This document shows positions 1-9,151 of a DNA stretch of 64,000 bases, piece by piece; within the stretch, counting starts at the first letter, position 1; each line of letters starts with the position of its first letter. The stretch spans positions 3,331,501 through 3,395,500 of the forward strand of contig CP081303.1 of assembly GCA_019720755.1 (NCBI GenBank), given 5' to 3'. The stretch comes from Prolixibacteraceae bacterium (lineage in GTDB: Bacteria; Bacteroidota; Bacteroidia; Bacteroidales; Prolixibacteraceae). A program made the translations under genes and the position numbers. The notes beneath the pieces were generated by a model, which had not been told where the DNA came from, searched no databases, and saw nothing but the letters and a program-made list of their open reading frames with translations.

Positions 1-478
1 TCTTTGCCAGCAGTTTGATAACCATCTTGGTTATCAATTGTGTTAACGATGTAATAGGATAGAAGAGGATATAAAAGAGAGCAACAGGGATAGAGAAAAT
101 GTTAATGGACATATTAGGATTTACACGAAATAGTGTTTTGGGGAGAAATTCTGCAAATACTAGAATTATTATTGTTGATAATAAGGTCTGTATTATAATT
201 TCAGCACTTGTTGATGTGGTCCAATTTGCAATTATAGGGGCTAAGATTGTTGAGAATGCAAGTCCGTATATTACCAAAGCAATATTATTACCGACCAACA
301 TGGTGGAGATATATCGACTTGGATTTTTTGTGTAAATATTAAGTAGTTTTGAGTTCAGTGCATTTCTTTTTTTGTCTACCTCTAGTCTTAGTTTATTTGA
401 CGATAGATATGCAATCTCCATTCCGGAGAAAAAAGCAGAAAGGATAATGGTTATTATTACTATGGCAAAACTACTCAT
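1..478 (-). CDS. CNNM/DUF21 hemolysin-like membrane protein, 5' part only
   Basis: The first ~159 codons are visible; the gene runs off the left edge. The reverse-strand translation starts with a hydrophobic segment holding SAFFSGMEIA (residues ~14-23), then MLVGNNIALVIYG (~60-72) and EFLPKTLFR (~109-117). These are hallmark motifs of the DUF21/CNNM transmembrane domain found in CorC/HlyC-type proteins linked to Mg2+/Co2+ homeostasis. Four hydrophobic stretches are visible. The CBS and CorC_HlyC domains expected downstream lie outside the window. It follows lptC by 14 bp and is probably the last visible gene of the leftward nadB operon. The same lptC-CNNM order is common in Bacteroidia. The family call is firm; the transported ion is not known. 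Confidence 0.85.
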   Translation of the reverse strand, partial: MSSFAIVIITIILSAFFSGMEIAYLSSNKLRLEVDKKRNALNSKLLNIYTKNPSRYISTMLVGNNIALVIYGLAFSTILAPIIANWTTSTSAEIIIQTLLSTIIILVFAEFLPKTLFRVNPNMSINIFSIPVALFYILFYPITSLTQLITKMVIKLLAK

Positions 479-492
479 CTACGATTTTAAAA

Positions 493-1095
493 TTATTTTG
501 TTTCTTTTTTTATACTTTTTTCTTCAATATCCATCCTAATATTTGAATTATATAGGACTCTATTTTCAAAATTTTCATCTGATTCAAAGCGGTCTCCTGT
601 GATAATACGATCTTTTTGAATAATCTTGACAAACACATCTGAGTATATTCTCTTGTCTTGTTGTAAATAGATCAAGTGCTCTGTTTTAAGAGTATCTCCC
701 TTTTCATTATACACCACTACATTTCCTCTCGCTTCGTATTTATGTTCATACTCGTATTCCTTTCCGTAGTCAGCGGATATATGTCCGATCATTACACCAT
801 CATTATTGTATCTTTCAACAACAAATCCCTTAGTACATAGTTTAAAGCGATTTTTCTTTTCGTCTTTTCCTTCATCAAAGTCAATTATCAGCTCTGGTGA
901 TTTAAATTTGAGTGTAACTCTTGCAGAGTCTGTATAGGTGAAACGAAAATTTGTCGAGGTCGAAATAGGAACGTGTTTGTATTCTGGTAGATCCACTTTC
1001 TCCTCATCATTACTTTTGCATGAAAAAAGGAATATGGTGGGCACAACTATTGCTAGTAGTGCCACCATATTCCTATATTTTGATATTACCAACAT
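493..1095 (-). CDS. lptC: LPS export periplasmic protein LptC (lipoprotein form)
   Basis: This 200-residue protein has a hydrophobic N-terminus ending in a lipobox-like LFSC, with the acceptor Cys at residue 26. A beta-jellyroll region of LptC type follows (stretches such as SADYGKEYEYEHKYEARGNVVVYNEKGDTLKTEHL, here split only by eye, and ITGDRFESDENF). LptC links the LptBFG transporter to LptA in carrying lipopolysaccharide across the periplasm. Bacteroidota versions are often lipoproteins. The gene lies 6 bp after the TPR gene and 14 bp before the CNNM gene, so co-transcription is likely. A second Met at residue 10 is possible, but it would shorten the signal peptide too much. An LptF/G-type permease, a likely partner, is encoded at 19964-21055. 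Confidence 0.8.
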   Translation of the reverse strand: MLVISKYRNMVALLAIVVPTIFLFSCKSNDEEKVDLPEYKHVPISTSTNFRFTYTDSARVTLKFKSPELIIDFDEGKDEKKNRFKLCTKGFVVERYNNDGVMIGHISADYGKEYEYEHKYEARGNVVVYNEKGDTLKTEHLIYLQQDKRIYSDVFVKIIQKDRIITGDRFESDENFENRVLYNSNIRMDIEEKSIKKETK

Positions 1096-1101
1096 ATGGT
1101 A

Positions 1102-2733
1102 CTATTTAATTTTAGCTTTTGTTGATTCGTTGATCCAACCACCTAATTGTACAGCTTGTCCTGGTTTCATTCCATCGTGGAAGAAAAGCTCACTTTTAAT
1201 AGGGAAATATCTCTTATACGTAGCGATTTTCTTCTGAGCTTCTGCCGCAACAGATGCATCTACTCTTTTCGCTTTTGCAAAATAGTCAGTAGCCAACCAA
1301 TATACCATTGAGTGCTCAAATTCATCTTTACCATAAGTCTTCGCACCAACACCTAGAATATTACCAGCAAGGATATAATATTTTCCATCCTCTGGATCTG
1401 CCTTAATCGCTGCTTTAGCATATTTGAATGCAGTTGCGTAGTTATTCTTTAATTGGAAGTAAACAATACCTAGCATATAGTTTGCAATTGCATCATTTTC
1501 TGCAATTTTTTCAGTTTTGTTCATCTCTAAAGCCTTTTTCAAGAACTCGATCGCTTTAGCTGCATCTTGTTTCTTCGCGTAACGTTGTCCTAGAGAGATT
1601 GCAGCACCTGCTGATGGGTCTAGATTATAAAGTTTTTCTGCACCATCGTTAAACAGTTCGCTATCAGTACAGTTTTGACGACGGAAAAGAGCCATCATCT
1701 TTTTCAACATAACGACATCGTCTGGATTTGCATCAAACTTAGGTTGATAAATTGCAACGATTGATTCACAGTCTAAAGCACCACTTCTAACAACGATTTT
1801 GTCAGACTGAGACCTTGCTAGTTGGTAAGAATCATCTTCACTTTCTGCATTAGCGTCAAGAATTGTTGACACTTTATCGTAGTTTGTTAGGATTTGCTCT
1901 TTGCTAAGCTCTCCAATACGGAAAAGGTCAGCAGAAACTTTCATGTACAATAGAAGAACAGCTCCTTTAGTATCGTTACCTGCCTCTTTGATTGCCGAAT
2001 CAAGCATGTTGTACCCTTTTTTACCAACTTCTTTTAGTTGAGAGTCCGTCATTTCTTGAGGATTGTACATGTGTTGTAGATAAGTTAAAGCTTTTCTACC
2101 TTCGATGAATCCTTTTTTACCAAAGTACTTTGCACGTTGGTCATAGATTGCCATCTCTTTTTCGATCAATTCTTTCTTTTCAACTTTAGTTGAAGAAAGG
2201 TTGATGAATTGATCGTTCATCTTCATCCCTTTGATATAAATGTTTTCAGAAGATTTAGGATACTTTTTGTAAAGAACTCCCCATGGCTTCAATGCACTCT
2301 GATAATCTTTTTGCTTATAAAAATCGAAGAAAAGATTATACTGACGCATGTAATCTGAAACTTTTGCCTGAATAAGCTCTGAGTGAGATCTTAGGTCAAT
2401 AGCTCCACCATTTGCTTTTGGTGCAACAAATGGTTTTCCACCGAAATTATAATTAAATACATTCCCATCTTTGCCTTGAATATCAAGTTTCTCTTCTTTT
2501 TCAGGGAAAGCAAAACGAATGTATTTAGTTTTTGATGAAATAGTTAATTCGTATTTGCCATCAAAACTTGTATAGAAAGTGTCTTTCGATTTGTGTGCAG
2601 ACACTTCTACTCCTGCTGCAGGTTTTCCGTCTTTATAAACGACTCCTGAGATTTTCTTTTGAGCTAATGCTGCGGCTCCACTGATCGTGACAGCCAAAAG
2701 TAGCATTAGTGTTCTTTTAAAAATTGCTTTCAT
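1102..2733 (-). CDS. Exported TPR protein with N-terminal carboxypeptidase-regulatory-like domain
   Basis: This 543-residue protein has a signal peptide (about residues 1-24, ending ALAQ). A short carboxypeptidase-regulatory-like beta domain follows (about 27-90, starting KKISGVVYKDGKPAAGVEV). The remainder is mostly helical, with TPR-like repeats clearest around residues 370-470. It probably acts as a periplasmic or outer-membrane-associated scaffold; no catalytic motif is seen. It sits between an outer-membrane beta-barrel gene (39 bp upstream) and lptC (6 bp downstream). That neighbourhood suggests a role in envelope assembly, but this is inference from position only. Confidence 0.75.
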   Translation of the reverse strand: MKAIFKRTLMLLLAVTISGAAALAQKKISGVVYKDGKPAAGVEVSAHKSKDTFYTSFDGKYELTISSKTKYIRFAFPEKEEKLDIQGKDGNVFNYNFGGKPFVAPKANGGAIDLRSHSELIQAKVSDYMRQYNLFFDFYKQKDYQSALKPWGVLYKKYPKSSENIYIKGMKMNDQFINLSSTKVEKKELIEKEMAIYDQRAKYFGKKGFIEGRKALTYLQHMYNPQEMTDSQLKEVGKKGYNMLDSAIKEAGNDTKGAVLLLYMKVSADLFRIGELSKEQILTNYDKVSTILDANAESEDDSYQLARSQSDKIVVRSGALDCESIVAIYQPKFDANPDDVVMLKKMMALFRRQNCTDSELFNDGAEKLYNLDPSAGAAISLGQRYAKKQDAAKAIEFLKKALEMNKTEKIAENDAIANYMLGIVYFQLKNNYATAFKYAKAAIKADPEDGKYYILAGNILGVGAKTYGKDEFEHSMVYWLATDYFAKAKRVDASVAAEAQKKIATYKRYFPIKSELFFHDGMKPGQAVQLGGWINESTKAKIK

Positions 2734-2772
2734 TTGATTTCAATATATAATTCTACATATTATATTCTACTC

Positions 2773-4077
2773 TTAGTCTATCTTACGTTTGAAGAACCAA
2801 TAGTCATGAAGTGCGAAACTAATATATAGTTTCGTATAATCTTGTCGCATTGCTGTTTGCGTTGCACTTCCTTTGGTTCCAAACTCGATTCCTATATTCA
2901 ACGTTGATCGTTGACGAGCGATAGGCAATCCTAGTCCTGCTGTCACAGCATACGTATGAATATTGTTTCCTTTGTAAGTGAAATAGTCATTCTCCATTTT
3001 CACTCCTGCTCTATATGATATTCTTTTAAAATAGTTTCTTAAAGCATATTTTTCTGGAATCCATTCTATCCCTGCTGATGCAGTATATCTACGAGTGTAT
3101 TTAACATCGTTATTTTGTTGTCCAATATTGTCGTTATAGTTACTCCAATCTTCGGTATAAAAGTCTGCTGCTACTGTTAATTTATCCGGATTAACGAAAG
3201 AGAATCCCAATCCTAAACCATAAGGAATATTAACATCTTTCACTTTTCCAGTACTATAATTTATCGTGTCTTTTGAGGCAACAACTCCTCCTTGTCCGTT
3301 TGGTACATAGGAGTTATAATAGTCATAAACATCATAATCTCTCGTTAAATCTGTACCAAGCTTATATACAGCACCAATAGTAATTAACTTGTCGTCCTTA
3401 AGGTTAATATCATACTGTAGACCAGCATCGAGACCTAAACCTCTTATTCTATTTGTTTTGGAAAAATAGGTGTCAGTCGTCAATGCATTTTTAAAATCGG
3501 TACCATAATTAGTAGACAATGTACCAAAATAGTAGTCAGCATTTACTCCTAATGATAAGTTTTTTAGAACTTTAACACCTGTTCCGAAAAAGAATTTCGT
3601 GACACTTCCAGAGCCATTATATAGAATATTAGCTTCACTATCTGTGCCTACATTTTTAGTAGATAGCATATTGAAACCTTTATTCGTATATGGTTGAAGT
3701 CCAAATGCTAATGCGAGACCATCGTTGATTCTAAAAGAAAGTGCGATATAGTCAAAGTTACTATCATTGGTATTATTCACAGAAGAAGAACTGTTAAATC
3801 GAGTTTGCTTCCCACTTGCACCCATTTCAAAAACCATAGACATACTGTCCCTGGCTGTATATGACGCTGGGTTTGTTGGGTTTATCTGATTTCTATCTCT
3901 AATCCCTATCGCTGTTCCGCCCATAGAGTTTGATCTACCAGTAGAATTATTAGACAATTCGCCTACACCGAAAGAAGATAGTGGCGAACTTGTATTATTA
4001 TTCTCTTGTCCTTGAGCAGGCTTTACTATCATCAAAGAGAATAGTGCCAAGCAAAGTATGTATAGTTTATTTGTCAT
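2773..4077 (-). CDS. Outer-membrane beta-barrel protein, OmpP1/FadL-like
   Basis: This 434-residue protein has a signal peptide (cleavage near residue 23, after PAQG). An N-terminal region reading SSFGVGELSNNSTGRSNSMG is followed by INPTNPASYTARDS, a pattern typical of Bacteroidota OmpP1/FadL/TodX-like barrels. The rest alternates in amphipathic beta-strands and ends with an aromatic-rich stretch. It overlaps the 3' end of coaX by 11 bp, which suggests translational coupling. The order coaX-OMP-TPR-lptC recurs in Bacteroidia. The substrate is unknown; related barrels take up hydrophobic compounds. Confidence 0.7.
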   Translation of the reverse strand: MTNKLYILCLALFSLMIVKPAQGQENNNTSSPLSSFGVGELSNNSTGRSNSMGGTAIGIRDRNQINPTNPASYTARDSMSMVFEMGASGKQTRFNSSSSVNNTNDSNFDYIALSFRINDGLALAFGLQPYTNKGFNMLSTKNVGTDSEANILYNGSGSVTKFFFGTGVKVLKNLSLGVNADYYFGTLSTNYGTDFKNALTTDTYFSKTNRIRGLGLDAGLQYDINLKDDKLITIGAVYKLGTDLTRDYDVYDYYNSYVPNGQGGVVASKDTINYSTGKVKDVNIPYGLGLGFSFVNPDKLTVAADFYTEDWSNYNDNIGQQNNDVKYTRRYTASAGIEWIPEKYALRNYFKRISYRAGVKMENDYFTYKGNNIHTYAVTAGLGLPIARQRSTLNIGIEFGTKGSATQTAMRQDYTKLYISFALHDYWFFKRKID

Positions 4078-4795
4078 TATATCTGAGGATTCGGTTTAGT
4101 CCTATTAAAGTAATATTAAAGTTTACAAATATGGAATTTTTTAGCTTTGTTTCAAAGTATTGTGCGTCTCCACCTGTGATAATAATGTGAAGATCACAAT
4201 ATTTTTTGGAAAAGAAACTGATGTATCTTTCTACTTCGAATAATAACCCAAGACCTACGCCATTATGTATTGCGGTGTTTGTGTCCTTCCCTATTTCATC
4301 TTCAGTACTTTCAGCGATTAGATAGGGTAGTTTCCCTGTATAATCATGTAGTGCTCTATACCGAGTTTGTAGTCCAGGTGAAATGTTCCCTCCTAGATAT
4401 GTGCCATTTGAATCAATAAAATCATATGTGATTGCCGTACCTGCATCTATTACTAGAGAATTTTTATTGGGAAATAGATCCCAAGCTCCAACTACTGCTG
4501 CAAGACGATCTTTTCCAAGTGTTTCCGGCGTTTTATATGAATTGTGAATAGGTACGTCTGTTTTTTCTGACAAAAGTATGACTTTACGAATACTTTTGTT
4601 GAGAGTCTCCTTCATTTGATCTCCGTTATTTCGAACATCAGAAATAATTGCAGATGAAGGAGAATATTGCTCAATTATTTGGGTTAATATTTCGAGATCA
4701 AAGTTTTGAGTACTCAATATGGTGATGATTTTATCCAAATCAAAAACGGCATATTTGACTCTTGTATTCCCTATGTCTATAATTAGTTGACTCAT
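4067..4795 (-). CDS. coaX: Type III pantothenate kinase
   Basis: This protein phosphorylates pantothenate, the first step of coenzyme A synthesis. The 242-residue protein shows the ASKHA-type signatures of CoaX: DIGNTRVKYAVFD near the N-terminus (phosphate binding), TPETLGKDRLAAVVGA, DAGTAITYDFI (about residues 117-127) and GGNISPGLQ. Length fits the family. It overlaps nadC by 4 bp (ATGA) and the following beta-barrel gene by 11 bp, so it belongs to the leftward operon. CoaX enzymes need a monovalent cation and are not inhibited by CoA, which is family knowledge and not visible here. Confidence 0.93.
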   Translation of the reverse strand: MSQLIIDIGNTRVKYAVFDLDKIITILSTQNFDLEILTQIIEQYSPSSAIISDVRNNGDQMKETLNKSIRKVILLSEKTDVPIHNSYKTPETLGKDRLAAVVGAWDLFPNKNSLVIDAGTAITYDFIDSNGTYLGGNISPGLQTRYRALHDYTGKLPYLIAESTEDEIGKDTNTAIHNGVGLGLLFEVERYISFFSKKYCDLHIIITGGDAQYFETKLKNSIFVNFNITLIGLNRILRYNDK

Positions 4796-5634
4796 ACAGA
4801 TGTAAAGTTCATCGAGATATCAAGGGCAGAAACAGAGTGTGTAATAGCTCCAACTGATATAAAGTCAACTCCTGTTTCGGCAACGGATTTGATTCGATCT
4901 AAAGACATATTTCCAGAAGCTTCTACTTTTGCTCGTTTTGCGATAAAGTCAACACATTTTTTTGTTAACTCATTATCCATATTGTCCAACATGATAATAT
5001 CTGCCTCAGCAGCTACTGCTTCCTGAACCTCTTTGTAGCATGTTGTTTCAACCTCAATTTTAATAGAGTTTGGGATCTCTGCACGTACCTGGTCAACGGC
5101 CTTGGTTATACTCCCAGCCATTTTGATATGATTATCTTTTATCATTACCATATCATATAATCCCATCCTGTGGTTCGTTCCTCCTCCTGCAAATACAGAA
5201 TATTTGTCAAGATGTCTATAAGCCGGAAGTGTTTTACGCGTATCTAGAATTTTTGTTTTTGTTCCAACTGTTTGATCTGCATATTTTTTTGTTTCAGTTG
5301 CAATTCCTGACATTCTTTGAAGAAAGTTCAGTGCAGTGCGTTCTCCAATCAAAAGAGATGTATAAGAGCCCGTCATCTTTACAATAACTTTGCCTTTCTC
5401 AACAAATGCACCATCCTCCACCTCTTTCTCAAATATGATAGAAGAATCAATTTTCTCAAAAACTGCTTTTGCGACTTCCAATCCTGCAATCACACCACTC
5501 TCTTTTGTGTGCATCAATGCAGTAGCCATCCTTTCCTTAGGAATAATATTTTGTGTCGTAATATCTCCTTGTAGAAGATCTTCGTTTAATGCTTGGTCAA
5601 TAAGATGTTCAATCTCTTCTATATGTAGTTTCAT
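4792..5634 (-). CDS. nadC: Nicotinate-nucleotide pyrophosphorylase (carboxylating)
   Basis: Quinolinate phosphoribosyltransferase makes nicotinate mononucleotide from quinolinate and PRPP in de novo NAD synthesis. The 280-residue protein carries QRMSGIAT, the DTRKTLPAYRHLDKYSV stretch, GGGTNHRMGLYDMVMIKDNH and EVETTCYKE, which form the active site. The gene is 41 bp downstream of nadB, the preceding enzyme of the pathway apart from NadA, which is not in this window. It overlaps coaX by 4 bp. Confidence 0.95.
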   Translation of the reverse strand: MKLHIEEIEHLIDQALNEDLLQGDITTQNIIPKERMATALMHTKESGVIAGLEVAKAVFEKIDSSIIFEKEVEDGAFVEKGKVIVKMTGSYTSLLIGERTALNFLQRMSGIATETKKYADQTVGTKTKILDTRKTLPAYRHLDKYSVFAGGGTNHRMGLYDMVMIKDNHIKMAGSITKAVDQVRAEIPNSIKIEVETTCYKEVQEAVAAEADIIMLDNMDNELTKKCVDFIAKRAKVEASGNMSLDRIKSVAETGVDFISVGAITHSVSALDISMNFTSV

Positions 5635-5675
5635 AATTATCTTATTTTACTTGATTTCTCTGCAATCTAGTAAAA

Positions 5676-7247
5676 TTATTTTTTTTGCTTTATTAAAGTT
5701 TTATTAATATTTGAGTGAGTCCTATATGATTCTACACTATTTTTGTAATCACTTCTAATATGTCCACCTCTTGACTCTTTTCTATTTAGTGCCATCTCAA
5801 TCATTATACTACAGGTGTCTAATCTTTGGATAATGGTAGTCCCTAAAAAGCTTTTGGTAAAGAATATCTTTTTTTTCAACTTCTCTATATCGAGTAATGC
5901 AGAACTAAGTAAAGATTGATTTCGTACAATACCTACTTTATCCATCATTATTTTTGCAAGTTCTCCTTCAATCTTATGAAATGTTTCCATGGACTCTTCT
6001 GTATCTTGTTCCATGTAGACATTTTCAGATGTTATCGAACTCTCTGTGAGTGTCAAAGCCTCTTTCTGACATTGGTTAATGGCTCTGTATGAAAAAACAA
6101 GACACTCTAACAAGGAGTTGCTTGCCAATCGATTGGCACCCATGACTCCAGTAGATGCAACTTCACCAACAGCATAAAGCCTTTTCATACTAGTAGTTCC
6201 ATTAAGGTCTGTAGTGATTCCACCAACCATATAATGGGCTGCAGGTGCAATAGGTATATCTTCTTTGGTGAAATCAATTCCATGTTTTAGTAGGAAACTA
6301 TTAATAGATTGGAACCGATGTTTCATATACCCAGATTCGAGGTGTTTTAAGCTTAGAAATACATGATCTGTATTATCTTTTTTCATTTGATTGAAGATTG
6401 CACTTGCAACAATATCTCTAGGTGCGAGTTCTGCGTCTGGATGGATCTCTTTCATAAATCTAGAACCGTCTTGACTCCTCAAATAAGCACCTTCTCCTCT
6501 TACTGCTTCACTAATTAAAAAGGATGGCAATCCATTAATTGCTAAGGCAGATGGGTGAAATTGGATAAATTCTAGATCTCGTACTTGTACTCCAGCAGCA
6601 ATAGCCATACTAACTCCATCGCCTGTAGCCGTTTTTGGATTTGTTGATCTCGAATATACCTTAGATATTCCACCACAAGCTAGAATCGTATTTTTTCCAA
6701 AAAATGATTCTAACTCACTAGTATTATTATTGACAGCGACAATACCATAAGCCGCTTGTTGGTCATGAATAATGGTCGTAGCCGAATATCGTTCAAAAAT
6801 GGTGATTTCAGGATTAGATTTCACTTTTTGTAACATGAAATCTGTTACTCTTGCACCAGTAGCATCTCCTCCAGCGTGGAGAATCCTTCTTCTGCTGTGT
6901 CCCCCTTCAAGGCCTAAAATTATTTCTCCATGTTCATCAGTGTCAAACTGCATTCCCATTTCAATAATCTCTTTTACTCGAAGTGTCCCTTCACTTACAA
7001 GAACCTTAATAGCTTCCGTTTCGCAAAGTTCTCGTCCGGCAATCATGGTATCTTTCATATGTAGATCCACGTTGTCATCTTCACCATATACACAAGCAAT
7101 TCCTCCTTGTGCTTGGTGCGAGTTACTCTTTTCGATAGCACTCTTTGTTAGTAGTGCAACGTTGCCATATTTGGATGCATGGTAGGCAGATGCTAGACCT
7201 GCAAGTCCACTGCCCACAATTATGTAATCGAAATGATATGATTTCAT
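5676..7247 (-). CDS. nadB: L-aspartate oxidase
   Basis: This FAD enzyme oxidises aspartate to iminoaspartate, the first step of bacterial de novo NAD synthesis. The 523-residue protein begins with a Rossmann FAD motif IIVGSGLAGLASAY (about residues 9-22). It then has the NadB/SdhA-type motifs SHQAQGGIACVYGEDDN, GAVRGEGAYL-like EAVRGEGAYLRSQDG and APAAHYMVGGI, and a C-terminal helical domain. It is the first gene of the leftward operon. A TAnnTTTG-type box (TAATTTTG) lies at 7276-7283 on the minus strand, but no good -33 element was found. nadA is absent from the window. Confidence 0.95.
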   Translation of the reverse strand: MKSYHFDYIIVGSGLAGLASAYHASKYGNVALLTKSAIEKSNSHQAQGGIACVYGEDDNVDLHMKDTMIAGRELCETEAIKVLVSEGTLRVKEIIEMGMQFDTDEHGEIILGLEGGHSRRRILHAGGDATGARVTDFMLQKVKSNPEITIFERYSATTIIHDQQAAYGIVAVNNNTSELESFFGKNTILACGGISKVYSRSTNPKTATGDGVSMAIAAGVQVRDLEFIQFHPSALAINGLPSFLISEAVRGEGAYLRSQDGSRFMKEIHPDAELAPRDIVASAIFNQMKKDNTDHVFLSLKHLESGYMKHRFQSINSFLLKHGIDFTKEDIPIAPAAHYMVGGITTDLNGTTSMKRLYAVGEVASTGVMGANRLASNSLLECLVFSYRAINQCQKEALTLTESSITSENVYMEQDTEESMETFHKIEGELAKIMMDKVGIVRNQSLLSSALLDIEKLKKKIFFTKSFLGTTIIQRLDTCSIMIEMALNRKESRGGHIRSDYKNSVESYRTHSNINKTLIKQKK

Positions 7248-7423
7248 GCCCTATTTTTATAAACCTTTATCATTACAAAATTAGTATTTTCTTTTTGTTA
7301 AAATAGAAATTATGAGGCTTCATGGAGATTAATACCAAAATAGCACAAACTTTTTTGATTTTACTCTCATCTAATCCGTAATCTTTATTTGTGTGTAGCT
7401 TCCATTGGATACGTAATAGACTC

Positions 7424-7496
7424 CCATCGGTTACCCTTCAGTTACTCCACGAGTAACCGATGGGTAACCGATGGGTAACTGAAGGGTATCTAAAAG
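7424..7496. repeat. 11-bp-periodic GGGTAAC element ending in a long hairpin (copy 1)
   Basis: Four direct modules of 11 bp run rightward from 7451: GAGTAACCGAT, GGGTAACCGAT, GGGTAACTGAA, GGGTATCTAAA. An inverted arm precedes them. Positions 7424-7447 pair with 7451-7474 (24 bp, two mismatches, 3-nt loop CAC). Positions 7432-7445 can instead pair perfectly with 7475-7488, so two competing folds exist. A second copy in the opposite orientation lies at 41840-41904 and shares the module GGGTATCTAAA. It is probably a dispersed intergenic repeat; its function is unknown. Confidence 0.75.
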
Positions 7497-7912
7497 AGCC
7501 TTTATGTACTTTTTATTTTATTCTTTTTTAATCTATGTTTTCTATCGAAACATGTCTAAAATATCCCCTTATATTCGAGAATTAAATCTTTTTTTCGTTC
7601 AACGGATATATTTATGTCTGTGACAGGATGAATATTTGTTGATATATGTGCTTCTACTTTCTTGTTCCTTTTATAGACCTCGTAGTGTATGAGTCCTATT
7701 CATTTTCGTAGAGGAATAACAATTGAATGAATGATGCGATCAGATTGAGCATTCTATTAAGATCATAACCAACATAAGAAACATCATCCTGATAAAGTGA
7801 TAAATCATTAAAAAAATACTCTATGTGCTGCGGTTGTAATAGGGTTTCATAATGCAGTAAAAAATGATTTGTAATAGCCTTTCTTTTGATTTTGTGGTAA
7901 TGTAATATGATA

Positions 7913-7944
7913 ATTGTTAATTTCTGTAGATTTTGTTAACTTTG
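7913..7944 (+). promoter_or_regulatory. Probable promoter of the RND operon
   Basis: A TAACTTTG box (7937-7944) fits the Bacteroidota -7 consensus TAnnTTTG. An ATTG (7913-7916) sits 20 bp upstream at the -33 position. Predicted start is about 7951, giving a leader of ~50 nt before the ATG at 8003. Two GTTAA motifs (7916-7920 and 7935-7939), with a degenerate GTAGA between them at 7926, overlap the promoter. They resemble the GTTAA repeats upstream of the histidine-kinase gene. Confidence 0.5.
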
Positions 7945-8002
7945 TGATAATTAGTATGGTGTGAATTGACTGCTGCTGTGTGTAATAATAAAACAAACCT
8001 AA

Positions 8003-9151
8003 ATGTTAAAAAGAAAAATCATTGTCACCTTATTAGCGATAGTTTCACTTATTGTGATTTCTATCCTATTCAGTGTCTCTATTTCTAGTACAGCTCCGAA
8101 ACCTAAGGATGTTGAGACAGTTGAAAAAGTTATTTATGTTCATGCTATTCCTGTAGCATACAACGAATTGCAATCTCCACTGAAAGAACAGGGACGTGTT
8201 CTTTCAAAAAATATTGTCTTACTAACAGCCGAAGCATCAGGGAAGTTGATGATTGGGGATATTCCTCTGAAGAAAGGGGCCACATTCAATAAGTCTCAAA
8301 TGTTGTATCATCTTTACGATAAAGAAGATAAACTAGCATTAAAAGCTCAAAAGAGTGAGTTTTTAACTATTGTCGCACGTATGTTGCCTGATATTAGAGT
8401 GGACTTTCCTGAAAGTAATGAGTTTATTGAGAACTTTTATCGTGCAATAGATTTAGACAAACCTTTGCCAGAGTTGTCCATGTTAAAAATTGAGAGAAAT
8501 GATAAACTAAAAACCTTTCTCGCAACTCGTAATTTTCTAAATACTTACTTCCGCATTAAGCAAAATGAACTGCGTGTTTCTCGTTTTGAAAGTTTTGCTC
8601 CTTTTAATGGTACTTTTTTGTCAGTGAATGTAGAAGTGGGTGGATATGTGAACCCTGGACAAAAAATTGCAACCATGGTTGATAATAACGCTTTTGAAAT
8701 TGAAGTCCCTTTTTTATACAGTAGTCTGAAATGGTTGAAGAAAGGGAGTATTGTTCATATTTTGGATGATCAAAATGAAGCTTTAGGTAAAGGTAAAATC
8801 GTACGAATTTCGCCATTTGTTGATCCTGCAACGCAATCGTCTAGTGTTTTTGTTTCTGTGTCTAAAAAGAGTTGTCCAGATCTATATTATGGTCAGTATG
8901 TAAATGTGCAGTATGACAATATACAGCTGAGTGATGTGATGCGTCTGCCTAGGAATGCACTGTTTAATCATAATATGGTATTTGTAGTAGAGGATGGATT
9001 GTTGCGTAAACGTGCTGTTAAGATTCTAAAGAAAGAGGACTATTTTGTGCTTATTAATGGTTTATCGAGAGGTGTTATGGTTGTCGATAAACCTCTTGTA
9101 AACATGCGAGAAAATACTCGTGTTCAAATTCTTAAATCTTCTTCGAAATGA
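8003..9151 (+). CDS. RND efflux periplasmic adaptor (membrane fusion protein)
   Basis: This 382-residue protein has an N-terminal membrane anchor (about residues 7-29). It is followed by split lipoyl/barrel-sandwich halves (around KASEASGKLMIGDI-like EASGKLMIGDIPLKKGATF and FAPFNGTFLSVNVEVGGYVNPGQKI) and a beta-barrel domain (EIEVPFLYSSLKWLKKGS). The helical hairpin between the lipoyl halves is short. Such adaptors bridge an inner-membrane RND pump and a TolC channel. The stop overlaps the start of the pump gene by 4 bp (ATGA). The substrate cannot be told from sequence. Confidence 0.9.
   Translation: MLKRKIIVTLLAIVSLIVISILFSVSISSTAPKPKDVETVEKVIYVHAIPVAYNELQSPLKEQGRVLSKNIVLLTAEASGKLMIGDIPLKKGATFNKSQMLYHLYDKEDKLALKAQKSEFLTIVARMLPDIRVDFPESNEFIENFYRAIDLDKPLPELSMLKIERNDKLKTFLATRNFLNTYFRIKQNELRVSRFESFAPFNGTFLSVNVEVGGYVNPGQKIATMVDNNAFEIEVPFLYSSLKWLKKGSIVHILDDQNEALGKGKIVRISPFVDPATQSSSVFVSVSKKSCPDLYYGQYVNVQYDNIQLSDVMRLPRNALFNHNMVFVVEDGLLRKRAVKILKKEDYFVLINGLSRGVMVVDKPLVNMRENTRVQILKSSSK

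Larger units (their letters stand above)
7248..8002. other. 755-bp divergent intergenic region
   Basis: This AT-rich stretch lies between nadB (leftward) and the RND adaptor gene (rightward). No open frame of note was found. It contains a possible nadB -7 box (7276-7283, minus), an 11-bp-periodic hairpin element (7424-7496) and the promoter with GTTAA repeats for the RND operon (7913-7944). The rest, about 7500-7900, shows nothing I can name. Confidence 0.6.
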
